Origin: Achromobacter xylosoxidans
GTDB lineage: Bacteria > Pseudomonadota > Gammaproteobacteria > Burkholderiales > Burkholderiaceae_B
Length of the DNA stretch: 64,000 bases
Assembly: GCF_014490035.1 (NCBI RefSeq)
Contig: NZ_CP061008.1
Coordinates: 4,154,001-4,218,000, forward strand
Direction: 5' to 3'
Shown here: positions 8,156 through 15,890 of the stretch, piece after piece
Position numbering within the stretch: the stretch's first letter is position 1
Layout: each line of letters begins with the position of its first letter
The notes under the pieces: model-generated
The model's database searches: none
What the model was told of the DNA's origin: nothing
Seen by the model: the letters and a program-made list of their open reading frames with translations, nothing else
Translations under genes and position numbers: made by a program

Positions 8156-8199
8156 AAGGACTCCCGGCGTCCTGGTGACGCCGGGCCATTGCAATGGCC
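8156..8199 (+). promoter_or_regulatory. Structured translation-start region of the ABC exporter
   Basis: The ATG at 8194 has no adjacent Shine-Dalgarno. AAGGA lies at 8156-8160, too far in linear sequence. Between them CCCGGCGTC (8163-8171) pairs perfectly with GACGCCGGG (8177-8185). Folding that 23-nt hairpin leaves only ten unpaired bases between AAGGA and ATG, a normal distance. A 16-nt perfect palindrome, GGCCATTGCAATGGCC (8184-8199), contains the start codon and overlaps the hairpin by two bases. The two folds therefore compete, which suggests a translational on/off switch. Confidence 0.5.
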
Positions 8200-10080
8200 A
8201 GAAAAAAAATCGATCTACGAGGACAGACCTTCAAGGATGTCCTTGGCTTTACCTTCCGCCATTGGCGCGCGCAGCCCTGGCGTACCTCCGGCATCATCGT
8301 GCTCGCCCTGCTGTCGGCGGTGACCGATGTGCTGACGCCGCTGTACGCCGGCAAACTGGTTGACGCAGTGGCCTCGGGCGCGGCCGGCGACGAAATCGTC
8401 TGGAGCGCGGCCGTCACCGCGTTCTGGCTGCTGATCGCGCTGGGCATCGGCGGCACGCTGCTGCGCCAGGCCATATTCCAGAACATCATCACCTTCACAC
8501 TGAAGATGATGAATGGGATCGTGTCCAGCGCGTTCTACCGCGTGCAGCGCTTTTCCACGGACTGGCACGCCAACAGCTTCGCCGGCTCCACGGTGCGCAA
8601 GATCACGCGCGGCATGTGGGCGGTGGACATCCTCAACGACACGCTGCTGATCGCGTTGTTGCCGTCGGTCGTGATGCTGGTGGGCGCCACCGCCCTGCTG
8701 GGCGCGCACTGGCCCATCATGGGGCTGGTGGTGGGCCTGGGCTCGGTGCTGTACATCGCCGTGACCGCGGCGTTGTCGCTGGGCTATGTGGCGCCGGCCG
8801 CGCGCCTGGGCAACGCGTGGGACACGCGCATGGGCGGCGCGCTGGCCGACGCCGTCAGCTGCAATGCGGTCGTCAAGGCCTTCGGCGCCGAAGCGCGCGA
8901 AGAAGTCAGGCTGGACCGCGTCGTCGACAAATGGCGCCGCCGCACGCGCCGCACCTGGATCCGCGGCACGATCAACGGCGGCATCCAGGGCGCCATGCTG
9001 GTCGCCATGCAGGCGGGCATCCTGGGCGCGTCGCTGCTGCTGTGGTCGCGCGGCCAGGCCAGCGTGGGCGACATCACCTTCGCCCTGACGATGTTCTTCA
9101 TGCTGCAAGGCTATCTGCGCGACGTGGGCATGCACATCCGCAACCTGCAACGTTCGGTCAACGACATGGAAGAACTGGTCGCGCTGGAAAAGCAGCCGCT
9201 GGGCGTGGACGACCGGCCCGGCGCGGGCGAACTGCGCGTCACGGCCGGCGAGATCCGCTTCGAGGACGTGACGTTCCGCTATGGCGCGCACGACAAGGCG
9301 CTGTATGACCATTTCTCGGTGCGCATCGCCCCGGGCGAACGGGTCGGCCTGGTCGGCCATTCGGGTTCCGGCAAGACCACGTTCATCAAGCTGATCCAGC
9401 GCCTGTACGACGTGAACGATGGCCGCATCACGATCGACGGGCAGGACATCGCCCAGGCGCGGCAGGCGTCCTTGCGCAGCCAGATCGCCATCGTGCAGCA
9501 GGAACCCGTGCTGTTCCACCGCACGCTGGCGGAGAACATCGCCTATGCCCGCCCCGGCGCCACGCAGGCCGAGATCGAGCAGGCGGCAAGGCTGGCCAGC
9601 GCCCATGACTTCATCATGGCGCTGCCCAAGGGCTACGACACGCTGGTCGGCGAACGCGGCGTCAAGCTGTCGGGCGGCGAACGCCAGCGCGTGGCCCTGG
9701 CCCGCGCCTTCCTGGCCGATGCGCCCATCCTGATCCTGGACGAAGCCACGTCCAGCCTGGACAGCGAAAGCGAAGTGCTGATCCAACAGGCCATGGACCG
9801 CCTGATGGTGGGCCGCACCACGCTGGTGGTGGCGCACCGCCTGTCCACGGTGCGCGCGCTGGACCGCCTGCTGGTGATGGACCGCGGCCGCGTCATCGAG
9901 GAAGGCAGCCACGACGCGCTGATCCGCCTGAAGGGCGGCCTGTACCGGCGCCTGTTCGAACGCCAGGCGCTGGAGCTGACCAAGGGCCTGACGCAGTCGG
10001 AGCTGCTGGAGGACGGCGCGGTCCCGCCGCGGCCGAAGGACGAGGAAGCCGACGAGTCCTCGTACGCCTACGCCAAGTAA
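8194..10080 (+). CDS. ABC exporter half-transporter (fused permease-ATPase)
   Basis: This is a 628-residue type IV ABC exporter half-molecule that should act as a dimer in the inner membrane. Residues about 25-330 form the membrane domain. The nucleotide-binding domain follows, with Walker A GHSGSGKTTF, the Q-loop region IAIVQQEPVLFHRTL, signature LSGGERQR, Walker B ILILDEATSSLD and switch AHRLSTV. It resembles MsbA/lipid or drug exporters, but the cargo is unknown. It is a single-gene unit behind an elaborate mRNA leader. The second to sixth codons contain eight consecutive A residues (8202-8209); the frame stays open through them. Confidence 0.9.
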   Translation: MARKKIDLRGQTFKDVLGFTFRHWRAQPWRTSGIIVLALLSAVTDVLTPLYAGKLVDAVASGAAGDEIVWSAAVTAFWLLIALGIGGTLLRQAIFQNIITFTLKMMNGIVSSAFYRVQRFSTDWHANSFAGSTVRKITRGMWAVDILNDTLLIALLPSVVMLVGATALLGAHWPIMGLVVGLGSVLYIAVTAALSLGYVAPAARLGNAWDTRMGGALADAVSCNAVVKAFGAEAREEVRLDRVVDKWRRRTRRTWIRGTINGGIQGAMLVAMQAGILGASLLLWSRGQASVGDITFALTMFFMLQGYLRDVGMHIRNLQRSVNDMEELVALEKQPLGVDDRPGAGELRVTAGEIRFEDVTFRYGAHDKALYDHFSVRIAPGERVGLVGHSGSGKTTFIKLIQRLYDVNDGRITIDGQDIAQARQASLRSQIAIVQQEPVLFHRTLAENIAYARPGATQAEIEQAARLASAHDFIMALPKGYDTLVGERGVKLSGGERQRVALARAFLADAPILILDEATSSLDSESEVLIQQAMDRLMVGRTTLVVAHRLSTVRALDRLLVMDRGRVIEEGSHDALIRLKGGLYRRLFERQALELTKGLTQSELLEDGAVPPRPKDEEADESSYAYAK

Positions 10081-10088
10081 GCCTGGCG

Positions 10089-10120
10089 GCCGGTCCCGCG
10101 GCGCAAGCTGCGGGGCCGGC
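10089..10120 (+). terminator. GC-rich hairpin after the ABC exporter
   Basis: GCCGGTCCCGC (10089-10099) pairs with GCGGGGCCGGC (10110-10120) with one G-U wobble across a 10-nt loop. It lies nine bases after the exporter stop and just before the convergent LysE remnant. There is no U-run, so it may work with Rho or simply protect the 3' end. Confidence 0.45.
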
Positions 10121-10123
10121 GGT

Positions 10124-10756
10124 TCAGGCCGGACGCTGGGCCACGGTCAGGCGCAAGCCGAAGCCGATCAACGCCAGCCCGAACACCCGGCTCTGGATCT
10201 CCTGCGCACGGGGGCTGGCCGACATCTAGCGCCCCACCGCCCCGCCCGCCAACGCGCACAGCACGTCCAGCGCCAGGCCCAGGCTGACCAGGATCACGCC
10301 CAGCACGGCGAACTGCTGGCCTATCGGCCCCTGGGCGGGCGACACGAATTGCGGCAGCAGCACCGAGCAGAACAACAAGGCCTTGGGATTGAGCACATTG
10401 GTCAACACGCCGCGCAATAGCGCCGGCCCCAGTCCCGCGCGGCTCGCGGGCGCCTGCCCGGAAGCATCGTAGGACACGGGTCCTGCGCGCAATAGCCGCA
10501 AGCCCAACCAGACCAGATAGCAGCCGCCCACCGTGCGCGCCGCATCGAACGCCCAGGGATGGGTCTTGAACAGCGCCGCCAATCCCAGCGCGGCCAGGGT
10601 CACGTGGGCGGCCCGCGCGATGGCCAGCCCCGCGGCCACCGCCAGCGCCTGCCCTCTGCCGCGCAGCACACCGGTTTCCAGCAGCAGGATCATGTCGGGT
10701 CCCGGCACCACGTAGACGATCAGCAAAGCCCCTAGAAACATCGCCATATCCGCCAT
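10124..10756 (-). pseudogene. LysE/RhtB-family exporter interrupted by an in-frame TAG
   Basis: The first 176 residues are a good LysE/RhtB amino-acid exporter, with YVVPGPDMILLLETG near the N-terminus and LTNVLNPKALLFC in the middle. A TAG at 10226-10228 then stops the frame. The same frame continues for 33 more codons to TGA at 10124 and encodes a typical family C-terminus (RVFGLALIGFGLRLTVAQR). Without the TAG the protein would be 210 residues, the normal length. The TAG removes the last membrane segment, so the gene is probably inactive unless suppressed. It is divergent from an Lrp/AsnC gene, the usual partner of such exporters. Confidence 0.78.
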
Positions 10757-10889
10757 TTCCCCGCTCCTTTCCGTCCTGACTCAGGCGATCATTCTAGGAA
10801 AATGGCGCTGGCATGTGCATCCTATTCATGCCATCGGATTTATGATGATTGGCATATTCAACCAATCAAACAAACCTAATCCTAATTCC

Positions 10890-11372
10890 ATGCCAAAACG
10901 CGAACTGGACGCCTACGACCGCCGGATCCTGGAAGCCCTGCAGCAGAACGGCCGGCTGACCAATGTCGAACTCGCCGAACAGATCGGCCTGTCCCCTTCG
11001 CCCTGCCTGCGGCGGGTGCGGCTGCTGGAAGAAGCCGGCGTCATCCAGGGATACGAAGCCCGCCTGGCGCCGGACGAAGTCGGCCTGGGCCTGACCGTCT
11101 TCGTCGGCATCAAGGTGGAGCGGCACCACGAGCGCGACTCGGCCTTGTTCCGCGAGGAAGTCAGCACCTTGCCGGAAGTCATCGCCGCGCACCTGGTGTC
11201 GGGCGAGTCCGACTTTCTGCTGCAGGTGGTGGTGCCCGACCTGCGCGCCTACGAACGCTTCCTGCTGGGCACGCTATTGAAGCTGCCCGGCGTGAAGGAC
11301 ATCCGCAGCAACTTCGCCATCCAGACCGTCAAGCCGCAAAGCCCGCTGCCGCTGGATCATCTGGCGAAGTGA
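10890..11372 (+). CDS. Lrp/AsnC-family transcriptional regulator
   Basis: This is a 160-residue amino-acid-responsive regulator. The N-terminal HTH includes LDAYDRRILEALQQNGRLTNVELAEQIGLSPSPCLRRV, where SPSPCLRRV is the family's recognition helix. The C-terminal RAM/AsnC ligand domain follows from about residue 70 (GLTVFVGIKVERH, and HLVSGESDFLLQVV). I chose ATG 10890 because the upstream ATGs add a non-conserved tail. It faces the interrupted LysE exporter across 133 bp and was presumably its activator. Confidence 0.92.
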   Translation: MPKRELDAYDRRILEALQQNGRLTNVELAEQIGLSPSPCLRRVRLLEEAGVIQGYEARLAPDEVGLGLTVFVGIKVERHHERDSALFREEVSTLPEVIAAHLVSGESDFLLQVVVPDLRAYERFLLGTLLKLPGVKDIRSNFAIQTVKPQSPLPLDHLAK

Positions 11373-11391
11373 GCGCGCCGCGCGCACGAAC

Positions 11392-12066
11392 TCACGCCAT
11401 CGCGGCCGCGGCCCGGTCCACCGCCTGCGAGCGGCGCTCGAAACGCGTCTGCGACATCTCCAGATAACGCTGCACCACGGCCGGCTCCGAAGTCTTGGGC
11501 GTGCCGCCAGGAAACGGCGGCTTGGGGTCGTATTCGATCTGCAGCTGGATCAGCTTGGCCACGTCCTCGCCGCACAGGTCCGCCACCACCTTCAGCCCCA
11601 TGTCGATGCCGGAGGTCACGCCGCCCGCGGTGTAGAACTTGCCGTCCACGCACATGCGCTCATCGCTGGGAATGGCGCCGAAGCGCGACAGCAGTTCACG
11701 TGCGCGCCAGTGGCTGGAAGCACGCCTGCCGCGCAGCAGGCCAGCCGCGCCCAGCAGCAGCGAACCGGTGCAGATGCCGAATACGTAGCGCGCCGCCAGG
11801 CCTTGCGCACGTGTAAACGCTACCCAGTCGGCGTCGACAATGGCATCATCCGTGCCCGGCCCGCCTGGCACCACCAGCAAGTCGCAGGGCGGCGCCGATG
11901 CGATGGTCTGCGTGGGCACGAAACACAGCCCGCGATCGCTGCGCACCGGATCGCGCGTTTTTGCGACAAAATCCACGGTGAAGCCCGGCGCGCCTGCCAG
12001 CACTTCGTACGGTCCGGTCATGTCCAGCTGGGTCAGCCCTTCGAACAAGAGAAAATTCACATGCAT
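11392..12066 (-). CDS. DJ-1/PfpI-superfamily protein, isonitrile hydratase-like
   Basis: This 224-residue class I glutamine-amidotransferase-like protein closely follows isonitrile hydratase. The N-terminal acidic residues are in QLDMTGPYEVL, the nucleophile Cys sits in FGICTGSLLLGAAGLL, and GRRASSHWRARELLSRFGA and TAGGVTSGIDMGL follow. The C-terminus has the family's YDPKPPFPGGTP. Those enzymes hydrate isonitriles to N-formamides, but activity here is unproven. GGAG lies nine bases before the ATG. The start overlaps, head to head, the upstream end of the neighbouring GlxA-like gene. Confidence 0.85.
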   Translation of the reverse strand: MHVNFLLFEGLTQLDMTGPYEVLAGAPGFTVDFVAKTRDPVRSDRGLCFVPTQTIASAPPCDLLVVPGGPGTDDAIVDADWVAFTRAQGLAARYVFGICTGSLLLGAAGLLRGRRASSHWRARELLSRFGAIPSDERMCVDGKFYTAGGVTSGIDMGLKVVADLCGEDVAKLIQLQIEYDPKPPFPGGTPKTSEPAVVQRYLEMSQTRFERRSQAVDRAAAAMA

Positions 12067-13032
12067 GACGATGCTCCGTTAGAAACGACGACTTCCAGCA
12101 TAGGCGGACGCGCCCGGACGCGTGCGCCAAATACGCCGCCCGATGCGCCATTGCGCGTGCAATTCGTCCTGTACGACGGCTTCCAGCCGCTGGATCTGGC
12201 CGGACCATGGCAAGCCTTCAGTTCGGCCAACGAGGAAGCCGGCCGCAAGCTCTACCGCCTGGGCACCATCGCCGCCACGCCGCAGGTCAGCACCTGGGAA
12301 CAGGGCCTGCGCATGCAGGTGGACGGCACTTTTGCCGACGACGGCGATGAGCGTCTGGACATGATGTTCGTACCCGGCGGCCCCGGCGCCGATTTCGCGG
12401 GCGCCCATGGCGAGACGCGCGCCTGGCTGCGCCGCCGCGACGCGGACGCCGGACGCACTTGCAGCGTCTGCACCGGCGCCTTCGTGCTGGCCGCCGCCGG
12501 CCTGCTGGACGGCCGCGCCGTCACCACCCACTGGCGCTCGGCCGACCGGCTGCGCCAGCTACACCCGGCCCTGCGCGTCGAAGACGACCGCATCTACATC
12601 GAAAGCGGCAAGTACTGGACCTCGGCCGGCGTCACCGCCGGCATCGACCTGGCGCTGGCGCTGATCGAACGCGACTTCGGCGCCGACCTGTCGCAGCGGG
12701 TCGCGCGCCGGTTGGTCGTATTCATGCGCCGCAACGGCGACCAGCGCCAGTACAGCCAGGCGCTGCGTATGCAGGACCGCGTGGCCGCGCCGTTCCGCGA
12801 CCTGGTGGAAAAAATCGAGGCGCAGTTGTCGGCGCGCTGGTCGGTCGACGACATGGCCGATGCCTGCCAGATGTCGCGCCGCACCTTCCAGCGGAAATTC
12901 GCCGCGCATTTCGGCGTCGCGCCCACCGAAGTGCTCAAGCGCCTGCGCCTGGAGCGGGCGCAGGCGCTGGCGGCATCCGGCAAGATGTCCAGGAAGGAAA
13001 TGGCGCAGCTGGGTCAGGCGCTGAGCGGCTAG
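12061..13032 (+). CDS. GlxA-type DJ-1/AraC regulator with a truncated DNA-binding domain
   Basis: The N-terminal DJ-1/PfpI-like domain (RVQFVLYDGFQPLDLAGPW, CSVCTGAFVLAAAGLLDGR, TSAGVTAGIDLALALIERD) is followed by the first AraC helix-turn-helix (WSVDDMADACQMSRRTFQRKFAAHFG). A full AraC domain needs a second HTH of about 40 residues. Here the frame stops at TAG 13030-13032 just after KEMAQLGQALSG, where helix two should begin. The 323-residue product is thus shortened at the C-terminus. The stop overlaps the convergent SDR stop (CTAG). The start is uncertain: ATG 12061 overlaps the divergent gene, and GTG 12157 is an alternative. DNA binding is probably impaired. Confidence 0.7.
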   Translation: MHDDAPLETTTSSIGGRARTRAPNTPPDAPLRVQFVLYDGFQPLDLAGPWQAFSSANEEAGRKLYRLGTIAATPQVSTWEQGLRMQVDGTFADDGDERLDMMFVPGGPGADFAGAHGETRAWLRRRDADAGRTCSVCTGAFVLAAAGLLDGRAVTTHWRSADRLRQLHPALRVEDDRIYIESGKYWTSAGVTAGIDLALALIERDFGADLSQRVARRLVVFMRRNGDQRQYSQALRMQDRVAAPFRDLVEKIEAQLSARWSVDDMADACQMSRRTFQRKFAAHFGVAPTEVLKRLRLERAQALAASGKMSRKEMAQLGQALSG

Positions 13033-13751
13033 CCGGCCAGCCCCACCGACACGCCGCCGCACACGTACAGCATCTGTCCCGTCATGAAACCCGCCCGCCG
13101 GTCCATGAACATGGAGACCGCATGCGCGACCTCTTCGGGCCGGCCCACCCTTCCTGCCGGAATCGCCGCCTCCAAGGCCAAGGTCTGTGGCGCGCCCGGC
13201 GGGTTGGACTGGTTGAACAGTTCAGTCGCGATGGGTCCTGGCGCCACGGTGTTCACCGTGATGCCGCTGCCCGCCAGCTCCAGCGCCCAGGTCCGCGTCA
13301 TCCCGGCCAACGCCGCCTTGGACGCGCCGTAGACGGTGCGTCCGTCCTTGCCCAGGGCGGCGCGGCTGCCGATGTTCACCACACGCCCGTAGCCCGCCGC
13401 CCGCATGCCGGGCAGCAGGGCCTGCATCAGCAGGACCGGCGCCGTGACGTTCAGCGCCATGATCCGCGCCATCTGCTCCTGGGTGACGTCGCCGATGCGC
13501 GCGACCTGGATCATGCCGGCGTTGTTGACCAGATGCAGGACCCGGCGTTCGGCCGCCAACTCCTGCGCGGCGGCCACGGTGGCTGCGGGGTCGCCCAGGT
13601 CGACCGAGCGGAACGTCTCGCCAGGCAAGAGGGCTTCGGGCGCGCCGCGGCTGAAGTTGACGACCTGAAAGCCATCGTCGATCAGACGCGCGATGATGGC
13701 GCGGCCTATGCCCCGGCTGCCGCCGGTGACCAGTGCGGTGGGCGTGTTCAT
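13029..13751 (-). CDS. Short-chain dehydrogenase/reductase (3-oxoacyl-ACP reductase-like)
   Basis: This is a 240-residue classical SDR. The NAD(P)-binding motif is TGGSRGIGRAI near the N-terminus, LVNNAG follows, and the catalytic Ser/Tyr/Lys are in NIGSRAALGKDGRTVYGASKAAL. The start ATG overlaps the TGA of the upstream Bug receptor gene (ATGA), so the two are co-translated. It probably oxidises or reduces a hydroxy/keto intermediate of the pathway encoded across the divergent promoter. The alcohol substrate is unknown. Confidence 0.88.
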   Translation of the reverse strand: MNTPTALVTGGSRGIGRAIIARLIDDGFQVVNFSRGAPEALLPGETFRSVDLGDPAATVAAAQELAAERRVLHLVNNAGMIQVARIGDVTQEQMARIMALNVTAPVLLMQALLPGMRAAGYGRVVNIGSRAALGKDGRTVYGASKAALAGMTRTWALELAGSGITVNTVAPGPIATELFNQSNPPGAPQTLALEAAIPAGRVGRPEEVAHAVSMFMDRRAGFMTGQMLYVCGGVSVGLAG

Positions 13752-14743
13752 TGCGCGGTGATTCCCTTGTCCTTGATGAGTCCGCCCCACTTCTTGCGTT
13801 CCGCGGCCTCGAAGGCCGCCAGGTCCGCGCCGAAGAGCGTGCCAGGCTTGGCGCCCATGCCGGCGAAGTTGGCCGCGACGGCCGGATTCTTCAGCCCGCT
13901 GCGCGCGGCTTCGATCAGCTGCCGGACCACGGGCTCCGGCGTGTTGCGCGGGGCGTACAGCGCAAACCAGGCGGTGACGTCAAAGCCCGGCAGGCCGGAT
14001 TCCGCGACGGTGGGCAGGTTGGGCACCGAAGCATCGCGAGCCGCGGACGTGACCGCCACGCCTCGGACCAGATTGCCGTCCTTGATCTGCGCCAGCGCGC
14101 CCGGCAGGTTGTCGAACAGCAGGTCGACCTGCCCGCCGGCCACCGCCGGCAGCGATGCGGACGTGCCCTTGAACGGCACGTGCAGCATGGTCACGCCCGC
14201 CATGGCTTCGAAATAGGCGCCGGTCAGGTGCACCGAGGACCCGATGCCGGGCGACGCATAGGTCAGCTTCTTGTCCTTGGATTGCTGGGCCGCCTTGATC
14301 ACGTCCGCCACCGTTTTGTAGGGCGACTTGGCGCTGACGGCGATGACGTTGGGCGTGGTGGACACCAGCGCGATGGGCACCAGGTCGCGTTCGGGGTCGA
14401 ACGCCATGTTGTTGTAGAGGAACTGGTTGATGGTCTGGGTGCCGATGGTGCCCAGGCCCAGCGTGTAGCCGTCGGGCTTGGCGCGCGCCACGTAGGCCAT
14501 GCCGATGTTGCCGCCGGCGCCGGGCTTGTTCTCGACCAGCACGGTCTGCTTCAGGCCCGGTTCCAGCGCGTGGGCGATGGCGCGGCCGAAGATGTCGGCG
14601 CCCCCGCCCGGCGGATAAGGCACGACGACGGTGACGGGATGATCGGGATAGCCCGCGGCGTGCGCCGCGGGCAAGGTCAGGAAGGCCAGCGCGGCCAGGG
14701 CCGGCGCAGTGATCGCCAACCTGCGCTGCAGGAATTGCGTCAT
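13748..14743 (-). CDS. Bug/TctC-family periplasmic solute-binding protein
   Basis: This is a 331-residue tripartite-tricarboxylate-type receptor of the family strongly expanded in Bordetella/Achromobacter. The start at 14743 is backed by a GGAGAC site and a signal peptide ending LPAAHAAGYPDHP. The hallmark VVVPYPPGGGADIFGR follows, then VENKPGAGGNIGM and YTLGLGTIGT. These proteins bind carboxylated compounds. No TctA/TctB membrane genes lie nearby, so it must share membrane partners encoded elsewhere. Its gene is divergent from the cyclase-ligase operon across a palindrome. Confidence 0.9.
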   Translation of the reverse strand: MTQFLQRRLAITAPALAALAFLTLPAAHAAGYPDHPVTVVVPYPPGGGADIFGRAIAHALEPGLKQTVLVENKPGAGGNIGMAYVARAKPDGYTLGLGTIGTQTINQFLYNNMAFDPERDLVPIALVSTTPNVIAVSAKSPYKTVADVIKAAQQSKDKKLTYASPGIGSSVHLTGAYFEAMAGVTMLHVPFKGTSASLPAVAGGQVDLLFDNLPGALAQIKDGNLVRGVAVTSAARDASVPNLPTVAESGLPGFDVTAWFALYAPRNTPEPVVRQLIEAARSGLKNPAVAANFAGMGAKPGTLFGADLAAFEAAERKKWGGLIKDKGITAQ

Positions 14744-14788
14744 GGGCTTGTCTCCTATCGAACCCGCTGATTGCGGATTTCTTTTTAA

Positions 14789-14806
14789 AGTACGTAAATA
14801 CGTACT
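14789..14806. promoter_or_regulatory. 18-bp perfect palindromic operator between divergent operons
   Basis: AGTACGTA-AA-TACGTACT is a perfect 8-2-8 inverted repeat in an AT-rich gap, 46 bp from the Bug gene start and 41 bp from the cyclase start. GT-N-AC cores are usual for GntR operators, and a GntR/UTRA regulator is encoded in the same cluster (17510-18253). Assignment to that regulator is inference. Confidence 0.6.
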
Positions 14807-14846
14807 ATATTCATAAGAACATAGAAAACCTCCAGGAGACAAGCAG

Positions 14847-15887
14847 ATGAAACGCTGGACCCAACGCCCCGAAGGCTCCACCTGGGGCGACTTCGGCCCG
14901 GATGACGAGATCGGCCGCCTGAACCTGCTGACCGAGGAAAAAGTGCTGCAGGCGGTGCGGGAAGTGCGCGCGGGCAAGGTGTTCTGCCTGTCGCTGCCGC
15001 TGGACCTGCCGGGCGGCAACGTGCTGAATCCGCGCCGCCACGCCCCCACACTCAAGCCCACCTTCCGCGAAGGCACGCCCTACCTGAACTTCCAGATGTC
15101 GCAGGTGCAGCCCGAAGCCGTGGACGTGCTGTCCGACGACCAGGTCACGCTGTCCATGCAGTACTCCACCCAGTGGGACGGCCTGTGCCACGTGGGCGCG
15201 CTGTTCGACATCCAAGGGGACGGCGAGGCGCGCCGCGTCTATTACAACGGCTACGCGGCCGGCGTGGACGTGTTCGGCGGCGCGGATCCCGACAACTCGG
15301 ACGACGCCTGCTGCCCGCCCGGCGGATCGTATGCGCGCAAGCTCGGCATCAACCGCTATGCCGAAAAAGGCATGCAGGGCCGCGGCGTGCTGGTGGACCT
15401 GGCGCGCGCGTACGGTTCCGGCCGCACGGTCGTCGACCTGGCGGGCCTGCAGGCCGCCATGCGGGCGCAGAACGTCACGGTGGAACGCGGCGACATGCTG
15501 GTGCTGCGCACCGGCTTTGCCGAGGAAATCGTGGCCATGGACGGCCAGCCCGACCCGCACAAGCTGGAACAGACCGGCGCCGTGCTGGACGGCTCCGACC
15601 CGGCGCTGCTGGACTGGATCACGCAATCCGGCATCGCCGCGATCTGCGCGGACAACTATGCGGTCGAAGCCTATCCGGCGCGCACGTCCGGCCCTGGACA
15701 TTCGATCCTGCCGCTACACCACCATTGCCTCTTCAAGCTGGGCCTGCCGCTGGCCGAACTCTGGTACCTGAAGGACCTGGCCGACTGGCTGCACGCGCAA
15801 GGCCGCAACCGCTTCCTGCTGACCGCCCCGCCCTTGCGCATGCCTGGCGCGGTGGGTTCTCCCGTGACGCCCATCGCCACGGTGTAA
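14847..15887 (+). CDS. Cyclase-family (kynurenine-formamidase-like) hydrolase
   Basis: This is a 346-residue protein of the metal-dependent cyclase family (PF04199). The metal-site motif appears as QWDGLCHVGALFD near residue 110, a variant of the HxGTHxDxP signature. Later family blocks are VVDLAGLQ, RGDMLVLRTG and GPGHSILPLHHHCLFKLGLPLAELWYL. Family members hydrolyse amides or lactones of aromatic or cyclic acids. It is longer than formamidase KynB (about 210 aa), like the 320-350-residue branch found in catabolic clusters. It is first in the operon with the acyl-CoA ligase, starting 3 bp before it. The substrate is unknown. Confidence 0.82.
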   Translation: MKRWTQRPEGSTWGDFGPDDEIGRLNLLTEEKVLQAVREVRAGKVFCLSLPLDLPGGNVLNPRRHAPTLKPTFREGTPYLNFQMSQVQPEAVDVLSDDQVTLSMQYSTQWDGLCHVGALFDIQGDGEARRVYYNGYAAGVDVFGGADPDNSDDACCPPGGSYARKLGINRYAEKGMQGRGVLVDLARAYGSGRTVVDLAGLQAAMRAQNVTVERGDMLVLRTGFAEEIVAMDGQPDPHKLEQTGAVLDGSDPALLDWITQSGIAAICADNYAVEAYPARTSGPGHSILPLHHHCLFKLGLPLAELWYLKDLADWLHAQGRNRFLLTAPPLRMPGAVGSPVTPIATV

Positions 15888-15890
15888 GCC

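Larger units (their letters stand above)
7842..8193 (+). promoter_or_regulatory. 352-bp leader region upstream of the ABC exporter
   Basis: This gap contains no long gene, but it is structured. A promoter-like pair lies at 7889-7917, a 16-codon ORF with a strong ribosome site at 7980-8030, a 9-bp hairpin at 8052-8073, and a second hairpin plus a palindrome around the exporter's start codon (8156-8199). The arrangement looks like a regulatory mRNA leader. The components are listed separately. Confidence 0.6.

Noticed and set aside
8202..8209. Run of eight A in the exporter's first codons as a programmed frameshift
   Set aside because: The zero frame stays open for 628 residues and no alternative product extends from a shift; it could still matter for start-codon accessibility.
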